Shown: positions 13,363 through 22,806 of the stretch, in pieces
How the letters are laid out: each line of letters begins with the position of its first letter
Position numbering within the stretch: the first letter of the stretch is position 1
NCBI GenBank assembly: GCA_003517915.1
Contig: DOZQ01000107.1
Location: forward strand, 17,685 to 42,465
DNA length: 24,781 nucleotides
Reading direction: 5' to 3'
Origin: Oscillospiraceae bacterium
GTDB taxonomy: Bacteria; Bacillota; Clostridia; Oscillospirales; Acutalibacteraceae
The notes under the pieces: generated by a model
What the model was told of the DNA's origin: nothing
The model's database searches: none
The model's input: the letters and a program-made list of their open reading frames with translations, nothing else
Position numbers and translations under genes: made by a program

Positions 13363-14553
13363 ATGAGCGAATACATTTTTACATCTGAATCAGTTACAGA
13401 GGGACATCCCGATAAGGTTTGCGACCTCATATCGGACGCTGTTCTCGACGCCTACCTCGCAGAAGACCCGGCAGCCCGTGTGGCCTGCGAGATTAGCGTT
13501 AAAAACAATACGGTTATACTGCTTGGCGAAATATCCGGAGCCGCAAATGTTGATATCGAACAGGTGGTTAGAAATACGGTTAGACATATTGGTTATGACC
13601 GAAACGAATTGGGATTTAACGCAGATACGGCGGATATTATTTTTCGACTTGATGCGCAATCACCCGATATTGCCGCCGGCGTTGACCGCGCGTTGGAAAG
13701 CAGAAACACCTCGGTAACCGAAATCGGCGCCGGAGATCAGGGTATGGTTTTCGGTTTTGCGGTAAATGAAACGAAAGAGTTGATGCCTCTTCCCATTTCA
13801 TTGGCTCACAGGCTGTCAAAGCGTCTGACCGAAGTCCGCAAAAATCAAATACTGCCTTATCTGCGTCCCGATGGAAAAACACAGGTTTCAGTACGCTATC
13901 AGGACGATGTTCCCGTAAGCGTTGATGTTGTGCTGGTTTCCGCACAGCACGAACCGGATGTTGTTCAGGATACTATTCGCAAGGATATTATCGAACATGT
14001 GGTACGCCCGGTCGTTCCTGCCGAGTTACTGCGGGAAGACACCCTTATTCTTATTAATCCCACGGGACGGTTTGTTATTGGTGGGCCTGCCGGAGACAGC
14101 GGTCTGACAGGACGGAAAATTATTGTAGATACATACGGCGGCTATTCCCGACACGGCGGGGGCGCTTTTTCGGGAAAAGACCCTACAAAGGTAGACCGGT
14201 CGGCGGCATACGCGGCGCGTTATGTAGCTAAAAACATTGTAGCCGCCAAGCTTGCCCGAAAATGTGAAGTGCAGCTTGCCTATGCCATTGGCGTCGCGGC
14301 TCCTGTTTCCGTATATGTCAATACCTTCGGAACCGGAGAGGTTTCCGAACAAGAGCTTGTGGACGCGATAAAAAGCATTTTTGATTTGCGCCCCGGCGGT
14401 ATTATAGAATCGCTCAGCTTGCGTCGCCCAATCTATAAAAGCCTTGCGGCATACGGACATATCGGACGGGAAGACCTTGATGTCCGATGGGAAAGCCGAG
14501 ACGCTACCGATAAACTATTGGCATACTTCGGCAGGAAGGAGTTGCAGGCATGA
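13363..14553 (+). CDS. metK: S-adenosylmethionine synthetase
   Basis: A 396-residue MetK. It starts [18 protein letters not shown] with the ATP-binding His in GHPDK, has [10 protein letters not shown] at about 123-132 and the glycine-rich [16 protein letters not shown] at about 267-282, both family signatures. The ATG at 13363 (AAAGAAAGGG before it) is used rather than an upstream in-frame one. It makes SAM from methionine and ATP. Placement between a methyltransferase and luxS puts all steps from methionine to homocysteine, apart from mtnN, in one operon. metK is usually essential and monocistronic; a copy controlled by cysteine limitation may be a second, dedicated copy, which the window cannot show. 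Confidence 0.97.
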   Translation: MSEYIFTSESVTEGHPDKVCDLISDAVLDAYLAEDPAARVACEISVKNNTVILLGEISGAANVDIEQVVRNTVRHIGYDRNELGFNADTADIIFRLDAQSPDIAAGVDRALESRNTSVTEIGAGDQGMVFGFAVNETKELMPLPISLAHRLSKRLTEVRKNQILPYLRPDGKTQVSVRYQDDVPVSVDVVLVSAQHEPDVVQDTIRKDIIEHVVRPVVPAELLREDTLILINPTGRFVIGGPAGDSGLTGRKIIVDTYGGYSRHGGGAFSGKDPTKVDRSAAYAARYVAKNIVAAKLARKCEVQLAYAIGVAAPVSVYVNTFGTGEVSEQELVDAIKSIFDLRPGGIIESLSLRRPIYKSLAAYGHIGREDLDVRWESRDATDKLLAYFGRKELQA

Positions 14554-15020
14554 ACCGAATCGCGAGCTTTTCAGTCAACCATGACCTTTTAGAAAAGGGT
14601 GTCTATATTTCCAGAATCGACGGCGACATTGTCACCTACGACATCCGGATGAAGGCGCCAAACAAGGGCGATTATCTAAACAACGGCGAAATGCACACCT
14701 TTGAGCATCTGTTTGCTACCTATGCCCGTAATACGGATTTTTCCGACAGCGTGATTTATGTGGGGCCTATGGGCTGCCGTACCGGCTTTTATTTTTTGGT
14801 TCGTGAGCAAATATCCCACGCGCAAGCGCTTTCCATTATACAGGATTCTTTGGAGTTTATTATCCATTTTACCGGAGAGATTCCGGGGAGCAAACGGGAA
14901 GAATGCGGCAACTATCTTGAGCATGACTTGACCGGCGCCAAGGAAACGGCACGTGATATGCGGGGCATACTGTCTGGCTGGAATGAAGAAAAAATGAAAT
15001 ACGCAGCGGAGGAACAGTAA
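14550..15020 (+). CDS. luxS: S-ribosylhomocysteine lyase LuxS
   Basis: A 156-residue LuxS. Metal-binding His49 and His53 with Glu52 are in HTFEHL, catalytic Cys76 is in [10 protein letters not shown] and the third metal ligand Cys119 in [11 protein letters not shown]. It splits S-ribosylhomocysteine to homocysteine and DPD, the precursor of autoinducer-2. The start overlaps metK by four bases (ATGA). Genes mccB and mccA, which take homocysteine on to cysteine, follow without gaps. Its role here is most simply in sulfur recycling; AI-2 signalling is a possible by-product. Confidence 0.97.
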   Translation: MNRIASFSVNHDLLEKGVYISRIDGDIVTYDIRMKAPNKGDYLNNGEMHTFEHLFATYARNTDFSDSVIYVGPMGCRTGFYFLVREQISHAQALSIIQDSLEFIIHFTGEIPGSKREECGNYLEHDLTGAKETARDMRGILSGWNEEKMKYAAEEQ

Positions 15021-16223
15021 ATGGGAAATTATAATCGAAAATCACAAAACAACGGTTCGGTTTCTTACAATAGCATTGAATCCGCCCTAATCCACGGCGG
15101 TATTTACGGGGACGAAAAGACAGGCGCGGTAAATACGCCGATTTATCAGACGTCGACCTATATGCAGGAAAGCCTCGGCAAGCATAAGGGCTATGAGTAT
15201 TCGCGGACGGGGAATCCGACGCGGGACGCGCTGGAGACTTTGATTGCCGAACTGGAAAGCGGCACGGCGGGTTTCGCCTTTGCTTCCGGCATGGCTGCTA
15301 TCGCGGCGCTACTCAGCCTTTTTAAAACCGGCGATACGCTCATCATTTCGAGCAATGTCTATGGCGGTACATTTCGTATTTTAGACAAGGTATTCAGCCA
15401 TTTCGGGATTCATTACCTCATTGAGGACACCGCCGACCTAGACACGCTGGAAACTAAAATCACAGCGGATGTTAAAGCCGTCCTTGTCGAAAGTCCCGCA
15501 AACCCGCTGCTGACTATCACCGACCTTGCGGGGGTTGCCCGGCTTGCCAAAAAGCACGGAATAATTTCTATCGTAGATAACACCTTTATGACGCCATATT
15601 TACAGCGCCCCATTGAACTTGGTATAGATATCGTCGTCCACAGCGCAACCAAATATCTTGGAGGCCACAGCGATTTAATTGCCGGATTGGTTGTCGTAAA
15701 CAGCAACGAGCTTGCCGACCGGCTACATTTCATCCAAAACGCGACAGGCGGTGTCTTGCAGCCGTTCGATTCGTTTCTGCTGATTCGCAGCATGAAAACC
15801 CTCTGTGTTCGCATGGCTCGCCATGTGGAAAATGCCATAGCGGTTGCGGGTTTTCTGAAATCGCATGAGAGCGTCAAGCAGGTATATTATCCGGGGCTGC
15901 CAGACAGTCAGGGGTATGATGTCAATCAGCGTCAGGCGAAAAACGGCGGGGCTATGATTTCTTTTGAACTGACAGATGGGCATGATATCCGAACCTTTTT
16001 TAGTGAACTGCGCCTCATTGCACTGGCGGAAAGTTTGGGCGGTGTGGAATCCCTTGTTTGCCATCCGGCCAGCATGACCCACGCTTCCATACCAAAAGAA
16101 ATCAGGGAAAAGGTCGGCATTACAGACAGTCTGATACGCTTATCCGTGGGGATTGAAAATATTGACGATATCATGAATGATCTTAAAAATGCCCTTCAAA
16201 ACAGCGGGAGGAACAGCAAATGA
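15021..16223 (+). CDS. mccB: Cystathionine gamma-lyase / Cys-Met metabolism PLP enzyme (MccB-like)
   Basis: A 400-residue member of the Cys/Met metabolism PLP family. YSRTGNPTRDALE (about 60-72) and Lys211 in HSATKYLGGHSD are the signatures, Lys211 binding PLP. The adjoining mccA and the luxS context point to the lyase of reverse transsulfuration, which splits cystathionine into cysteine, 2-oxobutyrate and ammonia. Methionine gamma-lyase, cystathionine gamma-synthase or beta-lyase activity cannot be excluded by sequence. It begins at the base after the luxS stop, with GCGGAGGAAC inside luxS, and its stop overlaps the mccA start (ATGA). The 2-oxobutyrate produced could be oxidised by the ferredoxin oxidoreductase at the left end of the window. 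Confidence 0.88.
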   Translation: MGNYNRKSQNNGSVSYNSIESALIHGGIYGDEKTGAVNTPIYQTSTYMQESLGKHKGYEYSRTGNPTRDALETLIAELESGTAGFAFASGMAAIAALLSLFKTGDTLIISSNVYGGTFRILDKVFSHFGIHYLIEDTADLDTLETKITADVKAVLVESPANPLLTITDLAGVARLAKKHGIISIVDNTFMTPYLQRPIELGIDIVVHSATKYLGGHSDLIAGLVVVNSNELADRLHFIQNATGGVLQPFDSFLLIRSMKTLCVRMARHVENAIAVAGFLKSHESVKQVYYPGLPDSQGYDVNQRQAKNGGAMISFELTDGHDIRTFFSELRLIALAESLGGVESLVCHPASMTHASIPKEIREKVGITDSLIRLSVGIENIDDIMNDLKNALQNSGRNSK

Positions 16224-17131
16224 ACTACTACAATTCCATGCAAGCGCTGATTGGAAACACACCCTTAATTAAATTAAACGCTATAGATATTCCGCCAGGG
16301 ATCAATGTGTTCGCCAAGCTGGAGCTGTATAATCCGTCCGGCAGCGTCAAAGACCGTATCGGCAAATATATGGTGGAGGAGGCGGAGCGGGAAGGGATAT
16401 TGAAACCCGGCGGTGCCATTATTGAGGCTACTGCCGGTAATACTGGCCTCGGCATCGCCTTTGCCGCTTTAGGGCGCGGATACCGTATTATATTTGTGGT
16501 TCCGACCAAGTTTTCGGCAGAAAAACAAACGCTTCTACGTTCTTTGGGAGCGGAGGTAATCAATACGCCTTTGGAAGACGGTATGCTCGGCGCTTCGAAA
16601 AAAGCGGAGGAACTAAGAGCTGAAATACCGGGTGCGATTACGCTAGATCAATTTAAAAACATGACCAATCCATTGGCTCACTATGAACAAACCGGCCCGG
16701 AGATTTACGCCGGACTGGACGGCAACATTGATTATGTTGTCGCCGGGGCAGGCAGCGGCGGTACGTTTTCGGGGGTGCTAAAATACATGAAAGAACAAAA
16801 TCCCGCTATTCAGGGTGTGCTGGCAGACCCGATCGGCTCCACGATGGGCGGCGGCGAACACGCGAATTATGAGATTGAAGGCATCGGCAACGATTTTATC
16901 GCCGATACGATGGATATGTCGCTGGTTGACCAAGTGGTGAAAATCACGGATCAGGAGGCTTTTGACATGACCCGCCTACTGGCGAAAAGAGAAGGCATTT
17001 TTGCAGGATCATCATCCGGGGCGGCAATGGCGGCGGTGCAAAAGTTGGCGGCCGCCATCAAAAGAGGAAACATCGTTACAATATTTCCGGATCGCGGCGA
17101 CCGCTATTTCAGCAAAGGGCTGTATTTTTAG
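16220..17131 (+). CDS. mccA: Cystathionine beta-synthase-type PLP enzyme (MccA-like, CysK family)
   Basis: A 303-residue fold-type II PLP enzyme, paralogous to the cysK in the same region. PLP lysine is Lys44 in NPSGSVKDR. Its substrate loop reads TAGNTG rather than the TSGNTG of the cysK product, as in several enzymes that use homocysteine (YrhA/MccA of Bacillus makes cystathionine from O-acetylserine and homocysteine). Neighbours luxS and mccB agree. It is the last gene of the operon, translationally coupled to mccB, with GGGAGGAAC as ribosome site. No C-terminal CBS domains are present. O-acetylserine sulfhydrylase activity is an alternative. Confidence 0.88.
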   Translation: MNYYNSMQALIGNTPLIKLNAIDIPPGINVFAKLELYNPSGSVKDRIGKYMVEEAEREGILKPGGAIIEATAGNTGLGIAFAALGRGYRIIFVVPTKFSAEKQTLLRSLGAEVINTPLEDGMLGASKKAEELRAEIPGAITLDQFKNMTNPLAHYEQTGPEIYAGLDGNIDYVVAGAGSGGTFSGVLKYMKEQNPAIQGVLADPIGSTMGGGEHANYEIEGIGNDFIADTMDMSLVDQVVKITDQEAFDMTRLLAKREGIFAGSSSGAAMAAVQKLAAAIKRGNIVTIFPDRGDRYFSKGLYF

Positions 17132-17136
17132 GAGAG

Positions 17137-17165
17137 ACTCCCGCACTTTTTTGTTGTGCGGGAGT
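17137..17165. other. Perfect 10-bp stem-loop after mccA with a T6 loop
   Basis: ACTCCCGCAC (17137-17146) and GTGCGGGAGT (17156-17165) are exact complements; the nine-base loop starts with six T. It begins five bases after the mccA stop and could end the operon, yet no T-run follows the stem on either strand. The 150 bases from here to the conjugation genes at 17318 contain no convincing gene. It lies at the junction of the sulfur region and the conjugative module. Confidence 0.6.
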
Positions 17166-17317
17166 TCACTATGCTATCCTGTCAGTTTACCGTATCTGAG
17201 ATTCCGATGTCTTTTTATCAGAGGCCGGACGACAAGCGCAATAACGCATCTGATAATCACCACGATGAGCTGCGAAAAAGAAGCGCAAAAACTCCTCCCT
17301 CTGTTTCGCCATCATGC

Positions 17318-19123
17318 TCAATACATAGGCGTCCCGTATCCTCGAATATTTTCGCTGTCCAGCCTATAACTGCGTCTTGCACAGGAGTTGCTTGTATTGC
17401 CCTCAATTGTGTGGACGACTTCGCCCTCTACATACTCAACGATTCCGACATGGTCAGCTCCTACATTTGCATGATCCCAATCGAAAAAGATAATATCGCC
17501 GGGGGCAGGGACATAGCCGGCTTCCTGCCACAAACCGCGCTCCTTGAACCACGGCATACCCTGACTGGTGCAGGCCGCAAACTTCGGGACAATTCCCGCT
17601 TCAATATACCCGCACTCGTTGGCGCACCACGATACAAAGCAAGCGCACCATTCCACGCGGCCCTCAAAACCGTACCAGATCCAATAGGGTTCGCCGTTTA
17701 CGTTGCCGAGCTGGGATATGGCAACCGCCACAATATCACCGCTTCCGTTATGGATTCCGTAGAGAACCGCGCTCCACAGGTCGGCGTATTCCTCCGACAG
17801 CAGTTCGGTAAGCTGTGCTTGCTGCTCTGCCGTAAACCCGTATTGCTCCGCCATCTCTGCGGCAGTTTTGTGGGAAACGGTGATATACAGAATGGTCTTG
17901 GTGACGGTAGTTTCGGTGGATATAAAATCCTCATCGCCGTCCCCCTCGACAGTCACCTCAATGACCTCTTTGGTTTCCGTGCGGTGAGAAAGTGTATTCA
18001 TATCCCAAAAGGCGGAGCGCAAAAGCTCTTTTTTGTCCTCGTCCATCGTCGCCACATCCTGCGCGTTTGCGGGGTCAGTGTTGACCTTGACGGCGTAAAC
18101 AGCCAGTATCTCTTTCCACTCGGCGCGTGAACCGGACATCTGCACATCGTCATGGGAATTGCCGTCGCGGATCTCCTTGATTTTATCGGCGTACTCTTGA
18201 TTGATTTCCTGTATTGCCATCGGCATGGTGTAACCATTGCCGGCATCTTCACCGGAGAAGAAAATCCCGAAAATAGAGCCGACAAGCAGGCCGATCATGC
18301 AGATGATGAGGATAATCACCACGGCAACCCATCCTCCCGCCGCAATCGCAGCAATCAGGGCTTTCAGCGCGGCAATAATCGCCTTGATTGTGGCAATGGT
18401 CACCTTAACAGCGGCTTTCGCCGTTTGTACCGCCGCCTTTGCCGCGACTTTAGACGCATGAGCCGCCATTTTTGCCGCTTTCGCCGCGGCCTGCGCCGAT
18501 CTCTGCGTAGCTTTGGCGGTCTGCTGTGCGGTTTTGACGGTAACCCTTGCGGTGCGCTCGGCAGTCTTAATACCTTTCTGCGCCGTTCTTGCCGTGCCTT
18601 TGACGGTCTTGGAAGCGGTTTTTATGGTCTTTTCCGTACCATGAGCCGCCTGCTTGATGGTTTTGCCCGATTTATCCATCGTCTTGATGGTCTTATCCGC
18701 CGCCTGACGGGTGCGGGAAGCAGTACGCCGTGCCGTATCTTTTGCCCGCTTTACCATTTCTTTTTTCGGCTGGTCGCATACAGGCTTTTTCACAGCGTTT
18801 TTGATGTTACCTGCCTGTCGTCGTACCTCCTGCACATTCTGTTTCGCCTTGTCAACATTTTCGGAAGCCTTTTTAACCGGATTTTTCCGCAATCCCTGCG
18901 CCGCGCGTTCCGCCGTATCTTTCGCGCCGCCTGTCACATGATCGGAAGCGTATTCGGACGGAGAGCTATACCCGGCGTCCTGAGTCTGTCCGACCTGCCT
19001 GTCTGCGGATTCCACTGCGTCCTTGGATTTGAGAAAGGCGTTTTTCATGTGGGTTCCAATATCGGCGGCGCGGTCAAACGTCTTGATGTCCTTTAACGTG
19101 TCACGGGTCTTGATTTTACCCAT
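17318..19123 (-). CDS. Large conjugation-module protein with cationic Ala/Lys repeats, membrane segment and C-terminal CHAP domain (CD1108-like)
   Basis: A 601-residue protein. Residues 1-260 are rich in Ala, Lys, Thr and Arg with recurring TAKTAQKTIKTA-like units from about 120, strongly basic and probably helical. A membrane segment follows at about 264-289. The rest is extracytoplasmic and ends in a CHAP-type peptidoglycan hydrolase domain: catalytic Cys near 493 in EWCACFVSWC and His near 558 in ADHVGIVEY. Such proteins (CD1108 family of clostridial conjugative elements) act like VirB1, opening the wall for the secretion channel; CHAP alone here, I see no lysozyme-like domain. I use the ATG at 19123 with AGGGGG eight bases upstream; a GTG three codons earlier is possible. 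It overlaps the sortase gene by eight bases and is the last module gene before the sulfur operon. Confidence 0.82.
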   Translation of the reverse strand: MGKIKTRDTLKDIKTFDRAADIGTHMKNAFLKSKDAVESADRQVGQTQDAGYSSPSEYASDHVTGGAKDTAERAAQGLRKNPVKKASENVDKAKQNVQEVRRQAGNIKNAVKKPVCDQPKKEMVKRAKDTARRTASRTRQAADKTIKTMDKSGKTIKQAAHGTEKTIKTASKTVKGTARTAQKGIKTAERTARVTVKTAQQTAKATQRSAQAAAKAAKMAAHASKVAAKAAVQTAKAAVKVTIATIKAIIAALKALIAAIAAGGWVAVVIILIICMIGLLVGSIFGIFFSGEDAGNGYTMPMAIQEINQEYADKIKEIRDGNSHDDVQMSGSRAEWKEILAVYAVKVNTDPANAQDVATMDEDKKELLRSAFWDMNTLSHRTETKEVIEVTVEGDGDEDFISTETTVTKTILYITVSHKTAAEMAEQYGFTAEQQAQLTELLSEEYADLWSAVLYGIHNGSGDIVAVAISQLGNVNGEPYWIWYGFEGRVEWCACFVSWCANECGYIEAGIVPKFAACTSQGMPWFKERGLWQEAGYVPAPGDIIFFDWDHANVGADHVGIVEYVEGEVVHTIEGNTSNSCARRSYRLDSENIRGYGTPMY

Positions 19124-20006
19124 CCGGCGCACCCCCTTTCGTCGTCACAAACTGCGTATCGCTCGTTTTGCCCTTGTGGGCAAAAGCTCTCTCACTCCGT
19201 TGCTCCTCCTTTCCCCACACGACAGGTCGCGCGGGGACCCCGGTTACCTTCCTCGCCACAACCACAAGACGGTTATCCTGCCGCGAATATTCACAGGTGG
19301 AAAGGCTGATCAGCTTATCGCCGTATACCGCCGTCACGCCCGTATCATAAAAAGAAAGCGCCGTACACCGGCGCACATACTCGTCAAACGCCGCTTCATC
19401 GGCGGCGCCTATAAACTCGTTGTATTGAAAATCGGCGGGGCTTACCTTGAAAACGGCGATAATCTCATACGTCCCGGAACCCGCGCGGGTGTCAAAATTG
19501 ATTATCGGATGCTCACGGTAAAAGGCTTCGTCCTTATAGCTCTCCAGCGCACCAAACATCTTTCCGCTTTGCATGTGGTGGGAGAATATCGTGATGTTGT
19601 CGCTCTGCGGGTCGATGGAACAGTCCTCGGCGGCATAGGGAACGCCGTAATCGCTGTATTGCTTTTCAAAATTGCGCTTGAGGTAAAAGTCCGGCCTGTC
19701 TGGGGTCTGCATAACGGGATAGTCAATGGTCGTACCGTCAATCTTGATCCAGCCTATCATGTCGGGGTTTTGCTCAAACAACACGCCGTATTGGTCGTAT
19801 ACCGTCCATTCCGGAGTAGTGGGCGGCGGTTCGCCGGGAGTCTCCGGTATGGGTATTGACGGCGGTTCTTCGATTTGTCCGGTCAGTCCGTCAAACTGTT
19901 CTGCGGTTTCCTGCTCGGCGGCAAAGTACCGCCAAACCTGATAGCCGGAAAACAGCAGTGCGACGGTCAGAATCACCGCCAATATGATAAAAAGTGGTTT
20001 CTTCAT
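19116..20006 (-). CDS. srtB: Class B sortase of the conjugation module
   Basis: A 296-residue sortase. The N-terminal anchor is at residues 4-28, followed by a Pro/Glu linker (about 40-66). The sortase core has the catalytic His in FSHHM (143-144), the catalytic Cys238 in SLSTCEY and Arg246 in SRQDNR, and the spacing and the long helix between His and Cys segments fit class B. The ATG at 20006 has GGAGGTGGAGC before it; the longer frame has no ribosome site. Sortases are regular parts of Tn1549-like elements of Firmicutes, presumably attaching an element-encoded adhesin to the wall. No protein with a sorting signal is visible in the window. Confidence 0.9.
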   Translation of the reverse strand: MKKPLFIILAVILTVALLFSGYQVWRYFAAEQETAEQFDGLTGQIEEPPSIPIPETPGEPPPTTPEWTVYDQYGVLFEQNPDMIGWIKIDGTTIDYPVMQTPDRPDFYLKRNFEKQYSDYGVPYAAEDCSIDPQSDNITIFSHHMQSGKMFGALESYKDEAFYREHPIINFDTRAGSGTYEIIAVFKVSPADFQYNEFIGAADEAAFDEYVRRCTALSFYDTGVTAVYGDKLISLSTCEYSRQDNRLVVVARKVTGVPARPVVWGKEEQRSERAFAHKGKTSDTQFVTTKGGAPDG

Positions 20007-20037
20007 GCTCCACCTCCATTTACATATATAAATGGAA

Positions 20038-20070
20038 ACAGGCAAGCCGTTTCATCTGCGGCCTGCCTGT
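20038..20070 (-). other. 12-bp stem-loop between virB4 and sortase
   Basis: ACAGGCAAGCCG (20038-20049) and CGGCCTGCCTGT (20059-20070) form 12 pairs, one wobble, with a nine-base loop, 18 bases after the virB4 stop on the minus strand. The minus-strand tail TTTCCATTTATA is only mildly T-rich, so it may be a partial terminator or processing stem. A second hairpin, CCATTTA with TAAATGG at 20016-20035, touches the sortase ribosome site. Confidence 0.55.
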
Positions 20071-20087
20071 CATCCTTTTGGTAAAAA

Positions 20088-22435
20088 TCAGCTCATCATC
20101 GTCTCTTTGGGTTTTGTTGACATCAAGCGATACAGCTCGGTTGAACGGTTAAATTCGTTTTTGAACGGCACAATGGCGCTGCCGATACGAATAAGACCGC
20201 TGCCCTCTTTGGCATTGGTTATATACGACATTTGCTCATTCGAGATGTTCAGCAACTTCGCCAGCTTGTCGCGGTCTGAAGCCGCCTGATTGTGCATGAC
20301 GATAAATTCACTGTTGGAAAGCATGGTGCTTGCTAAAACGGAATCCAGCAGATACTCCACATTTTGCGTAATACCCGTGGGATAACCGTTTCTCTTGCGG
20401 AACCGCCGCCACGCGGAATTGAAGAAATTCCCGCTATGCTCATTCTCAAAAACGACATGAAACTCATCGAGAATTACATGCGTCCGCTTGCCCCTGCGCC
20501 CATTATCGGTGACGCGGTTAATCATAGCGTCAGTGATAACCAGCAGTCCCATCGTTTTAAGCTGCGAACCCAAATCCATGATGTTGTAGTTAACAATGCG
20601 GTTGTTCACGTCCACATTCGTCTTGTGCGCAAAGGCGTTCAGGCTGCCGTTGGTGAACAGCTCCATTTTGAGCGCCAATTGCTTGGCTTCCGGCTCTAAC
20701 TGCTCCAAAAGTTCTTCACGCAGCACAACCAGTGTGGGCAGCTTGCCACCGCCCTGATAGTTTTCGTAAACATTTCTGACACAGCGGTCAATGATGGATT
20801 TTTCTTCGGGCAGCAGGCCGTTTTTATCGAGTTGTTCAAAGAGCGAACACACAAACTGGCTCTTGTCGATCACCGGATCGCTGCCCTCGCCGTAGCCGTC
20901 CACCATATCAAGCGCGTTGATGTGATCGTCACTTCCCGGTGCGATTCGGATAACCTCGCCGCCCAGCGCCTTGATAAGTGCGGAAAACTCATTTTCCGGG
21001 TCACATACTAAAATATCATCGTCCGGGAACATCAGCGCAATCATTGCCAGCTCCATTTTTGCGCCAAACGATTTACCAGAACCGGGGACGCCCAGCCGAA
21101 ATGCCGAGTAGTTGAGCAGGTGTTCTTTCAGGCACATAATGAGATTGTTGCTTATAGCATTTTGACCGTAATAGATACCGCCCCTGTCCATTACCTCCTG
21201 CACCTTAAAGGGCATAAGAACGGCAAGGCTTTCGGTGGTAAGGGTACGGATAGCCTGTATTTTGGTGTGGCCGAACGGCAGCACAGTGTTCAGCCCGTCA
21301 AGCTGCTGGAATGTCAGGGGGCTGAGCTGGCAGAGGTTTTTCCGTGCTGTAGACAGCAGAGATTCGGTGTCCGCGTCAAGCTGTTCCTTTGTATCGGCGG
21401 TATGCACGATGGTCACTGTGGCAAAAATCATGCGCTGGTCGCGGCTTGTGATGTCGTCCAAAAACTCGCGGCTTTCCTTGCGCTGCTGCTCCAAATCATA
21501 CGGCACGATGGCGCTGAAATTGTTGTTGCTGTTTTGCCTGCGCTGCCAGTTCGTTATATTTGTCTCGACACCTAATACGCGCTTTTCCACCTCGCGCACC
21601 GCTTCATCCATCGTTACAGGACGGATGTCGATAGAAAGCGTCATGTTCTGGTTGAGTTCGGTCAGCTCCGTAATCATCGTATCTTTGATATAGGAAGCGT
21701 ATTCCTTTAAAAACAGCGCGCGCCCGAACCGTTCACCCACCTTGAAATAGCCCTTGTCAAACTCCATGCTGTCAGGGCATATATAATCCTTGAACGAATG
21801 GCCGCGCCGCATAGCCGCGCTCATATCGAAATGGAAGTTGCTTTCCTCACCAGGGCGGTAGAAGTCATGGAAGATTTTCAGCCGTTCGTTTACGTCCAGC
21901 TCCACACATTTGGAACCAAGCTGTGAGAAGTGGGACACCAAATCTGCACCCAGCGGGTAAAATACGCCCGCGCTTCATCAATGTTCTTCTTGCACACGCT
22001 GACTGTAACCATTTTATCAAGCACAATGGCGTTGCTTTCCGTGACTTTTTTGAGCAGCATGGCATTGAGTTCCCTGCGGTATTTATCCAGACCGTCATTT
22101 GCCATCGGGATTAAAATGTTCGCTTCATAGTCGGCTTTAGAAAGACGCCGCGCCCGGATGGTGAGCTTTGCCGTCGCGCCGGAATCGAGGGAGTTGAGCA
22201 ACTCCGAGTAGTCGAGAAACATTTTCTCTTTGTCCTCGCGGCTGGCGACGGCGTAGTTGATGTCGGTGAATTTGAAGGTTTTGCTGTACTTATTTTCACC
22301 GAACATACCGCCCCTGCGGACAAGAAAAATCCCGTCCTCGTAAATCGAATGGACGGGAAGAACATCCTGTACGCCTTTTGGGAGCTTAACTCGCTCTCGG
22401 TTTTCCTTTATCCAAAATTTAAGGGTTTTAAGCAC
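20088..22435 (-). pseudogene. virB4: VirB4-like conjugation ATPase, split by an apparent one-base deletion
   Basis: The gene reads in two frames: 22435 down to about 21953 (N-terminal part, starting MLKTLKFWIKENRERVKL) and onward to 20088 (C-terminal part). Walker A (GVPGSGKSFGAKM) and Walker B with Glu (THVILDEFH) are both in the second part, which also has the family C-terminus. At 21951-21954 the first frame passes into nonsense (TRWVQIWC). Restoring one base after the Arg codon gives an open junction reading ...FTR-x-GADLVSHFSQLGS, so a single base is missing. The intact protein would be about 780 residues, normal for CD1110-like VirB4. VirB4 powers the type IV secretion channel. If real, the change inactivates transfer; a sequencing error in one base would look identical. 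No slippery heptamer is seen. Confidence 0.82.
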
Positions 22436-22790
22436 GTTTTTTCGCCTCCTTTTTGGTGGTATTAGTAGCCGAATGAACCGCTTCGTAATAGAGATTGGTC
22501 GGCTTGAAGATTAATCGCTTCGGCATGAGAAATTCAGATTTGAACCATGTCCAAACAAATTGCTCCGCTGTCATACCGTGGTAGGTGATAAATCCCATCG
22601 CGCCGAACGGAGCCGCGCCAAGGACGCATATCCAAGAAACGGTTTCCGTTCCGAGCTGCCCGCGCAGGCCGAAGAAGATACCCACGGCGACGCCGACCGC
22701 CAGCACGGAAAATATGCATTGCCGCAAACTCAAACCGAAAAACATACTCTCGGTGTAGTTGCGGATTTCTTTATTGATTTTTACCTCCAA
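22428..22790 (-). CDS. PrgI family membrane protein
   Basis: A 120-residue protein containing KINKEIRNYTESMFFGLSLRQ near its start, the signature of PrgI proteins of Gram-positive conjugation systems, followed by two membrane segments (about 30-50 and 55-75) and a basic C-terminus. I assign the TTG at 22790 as start because GGAGG lies seven bases upstream and family members begin at this point; a longer ATG frame at 22829 overlaps the preceding gene without a clear ribosome site. PrgI is a VirB3-like inner-channel part and is nearly always directly upstream of virB4, as here (eight-base overlap). Confidence 0.85.
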   Translation of the reverse strand: MEVKINKEIRNYTESMFFGLSLRQCIFSVLAVGVAVGIFFGLRGQLGTETVSWICVLGAAPFGAMGFITYHGMTAEQFVWTWFKSEFLMPKRLIFKPTNLYYEAVHSATNTTKKEAKKRA

Positions 22791-22806
22791 TTTAATTCCT
22801 CCAATC

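Noticed and set aside
17187..17315. 42-codon minus-strand frame after the CHAP gene starting MMAKQREEF
   Set aside because: No ribosome binding site and no recognisable family; may be a remnant but cannot be supported.
17156..18130. Long plus-strand open frame of 324 codons opposite the CHAP gene
   Set aside because: It is the antisense of a well-supported domain protein, has no ribosome site and no recognisable motif; GC-rich codon positions of the real gene keep it open.
18152..19096. Plus-strand 314-codon frame rich in Arg, Phe and Gly
   Set aside because: Antisense of the Ala/Lys repeat region; the repeats themselves create the open frame.
19023..19859. Plus-strand 278-codon frame opposite the sortase
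   Set aside because: Antisense of the sortase catalytic domain, no ribosome site or family resemblance.
21890..21960. Programmed -1 frameshift in virB4
   Set aside because: Slipping back one base would rejoin the frames, but there is no XXXYYYZ slippery heptamer or clear downstream structure, and virB4 homologues are single-frame.
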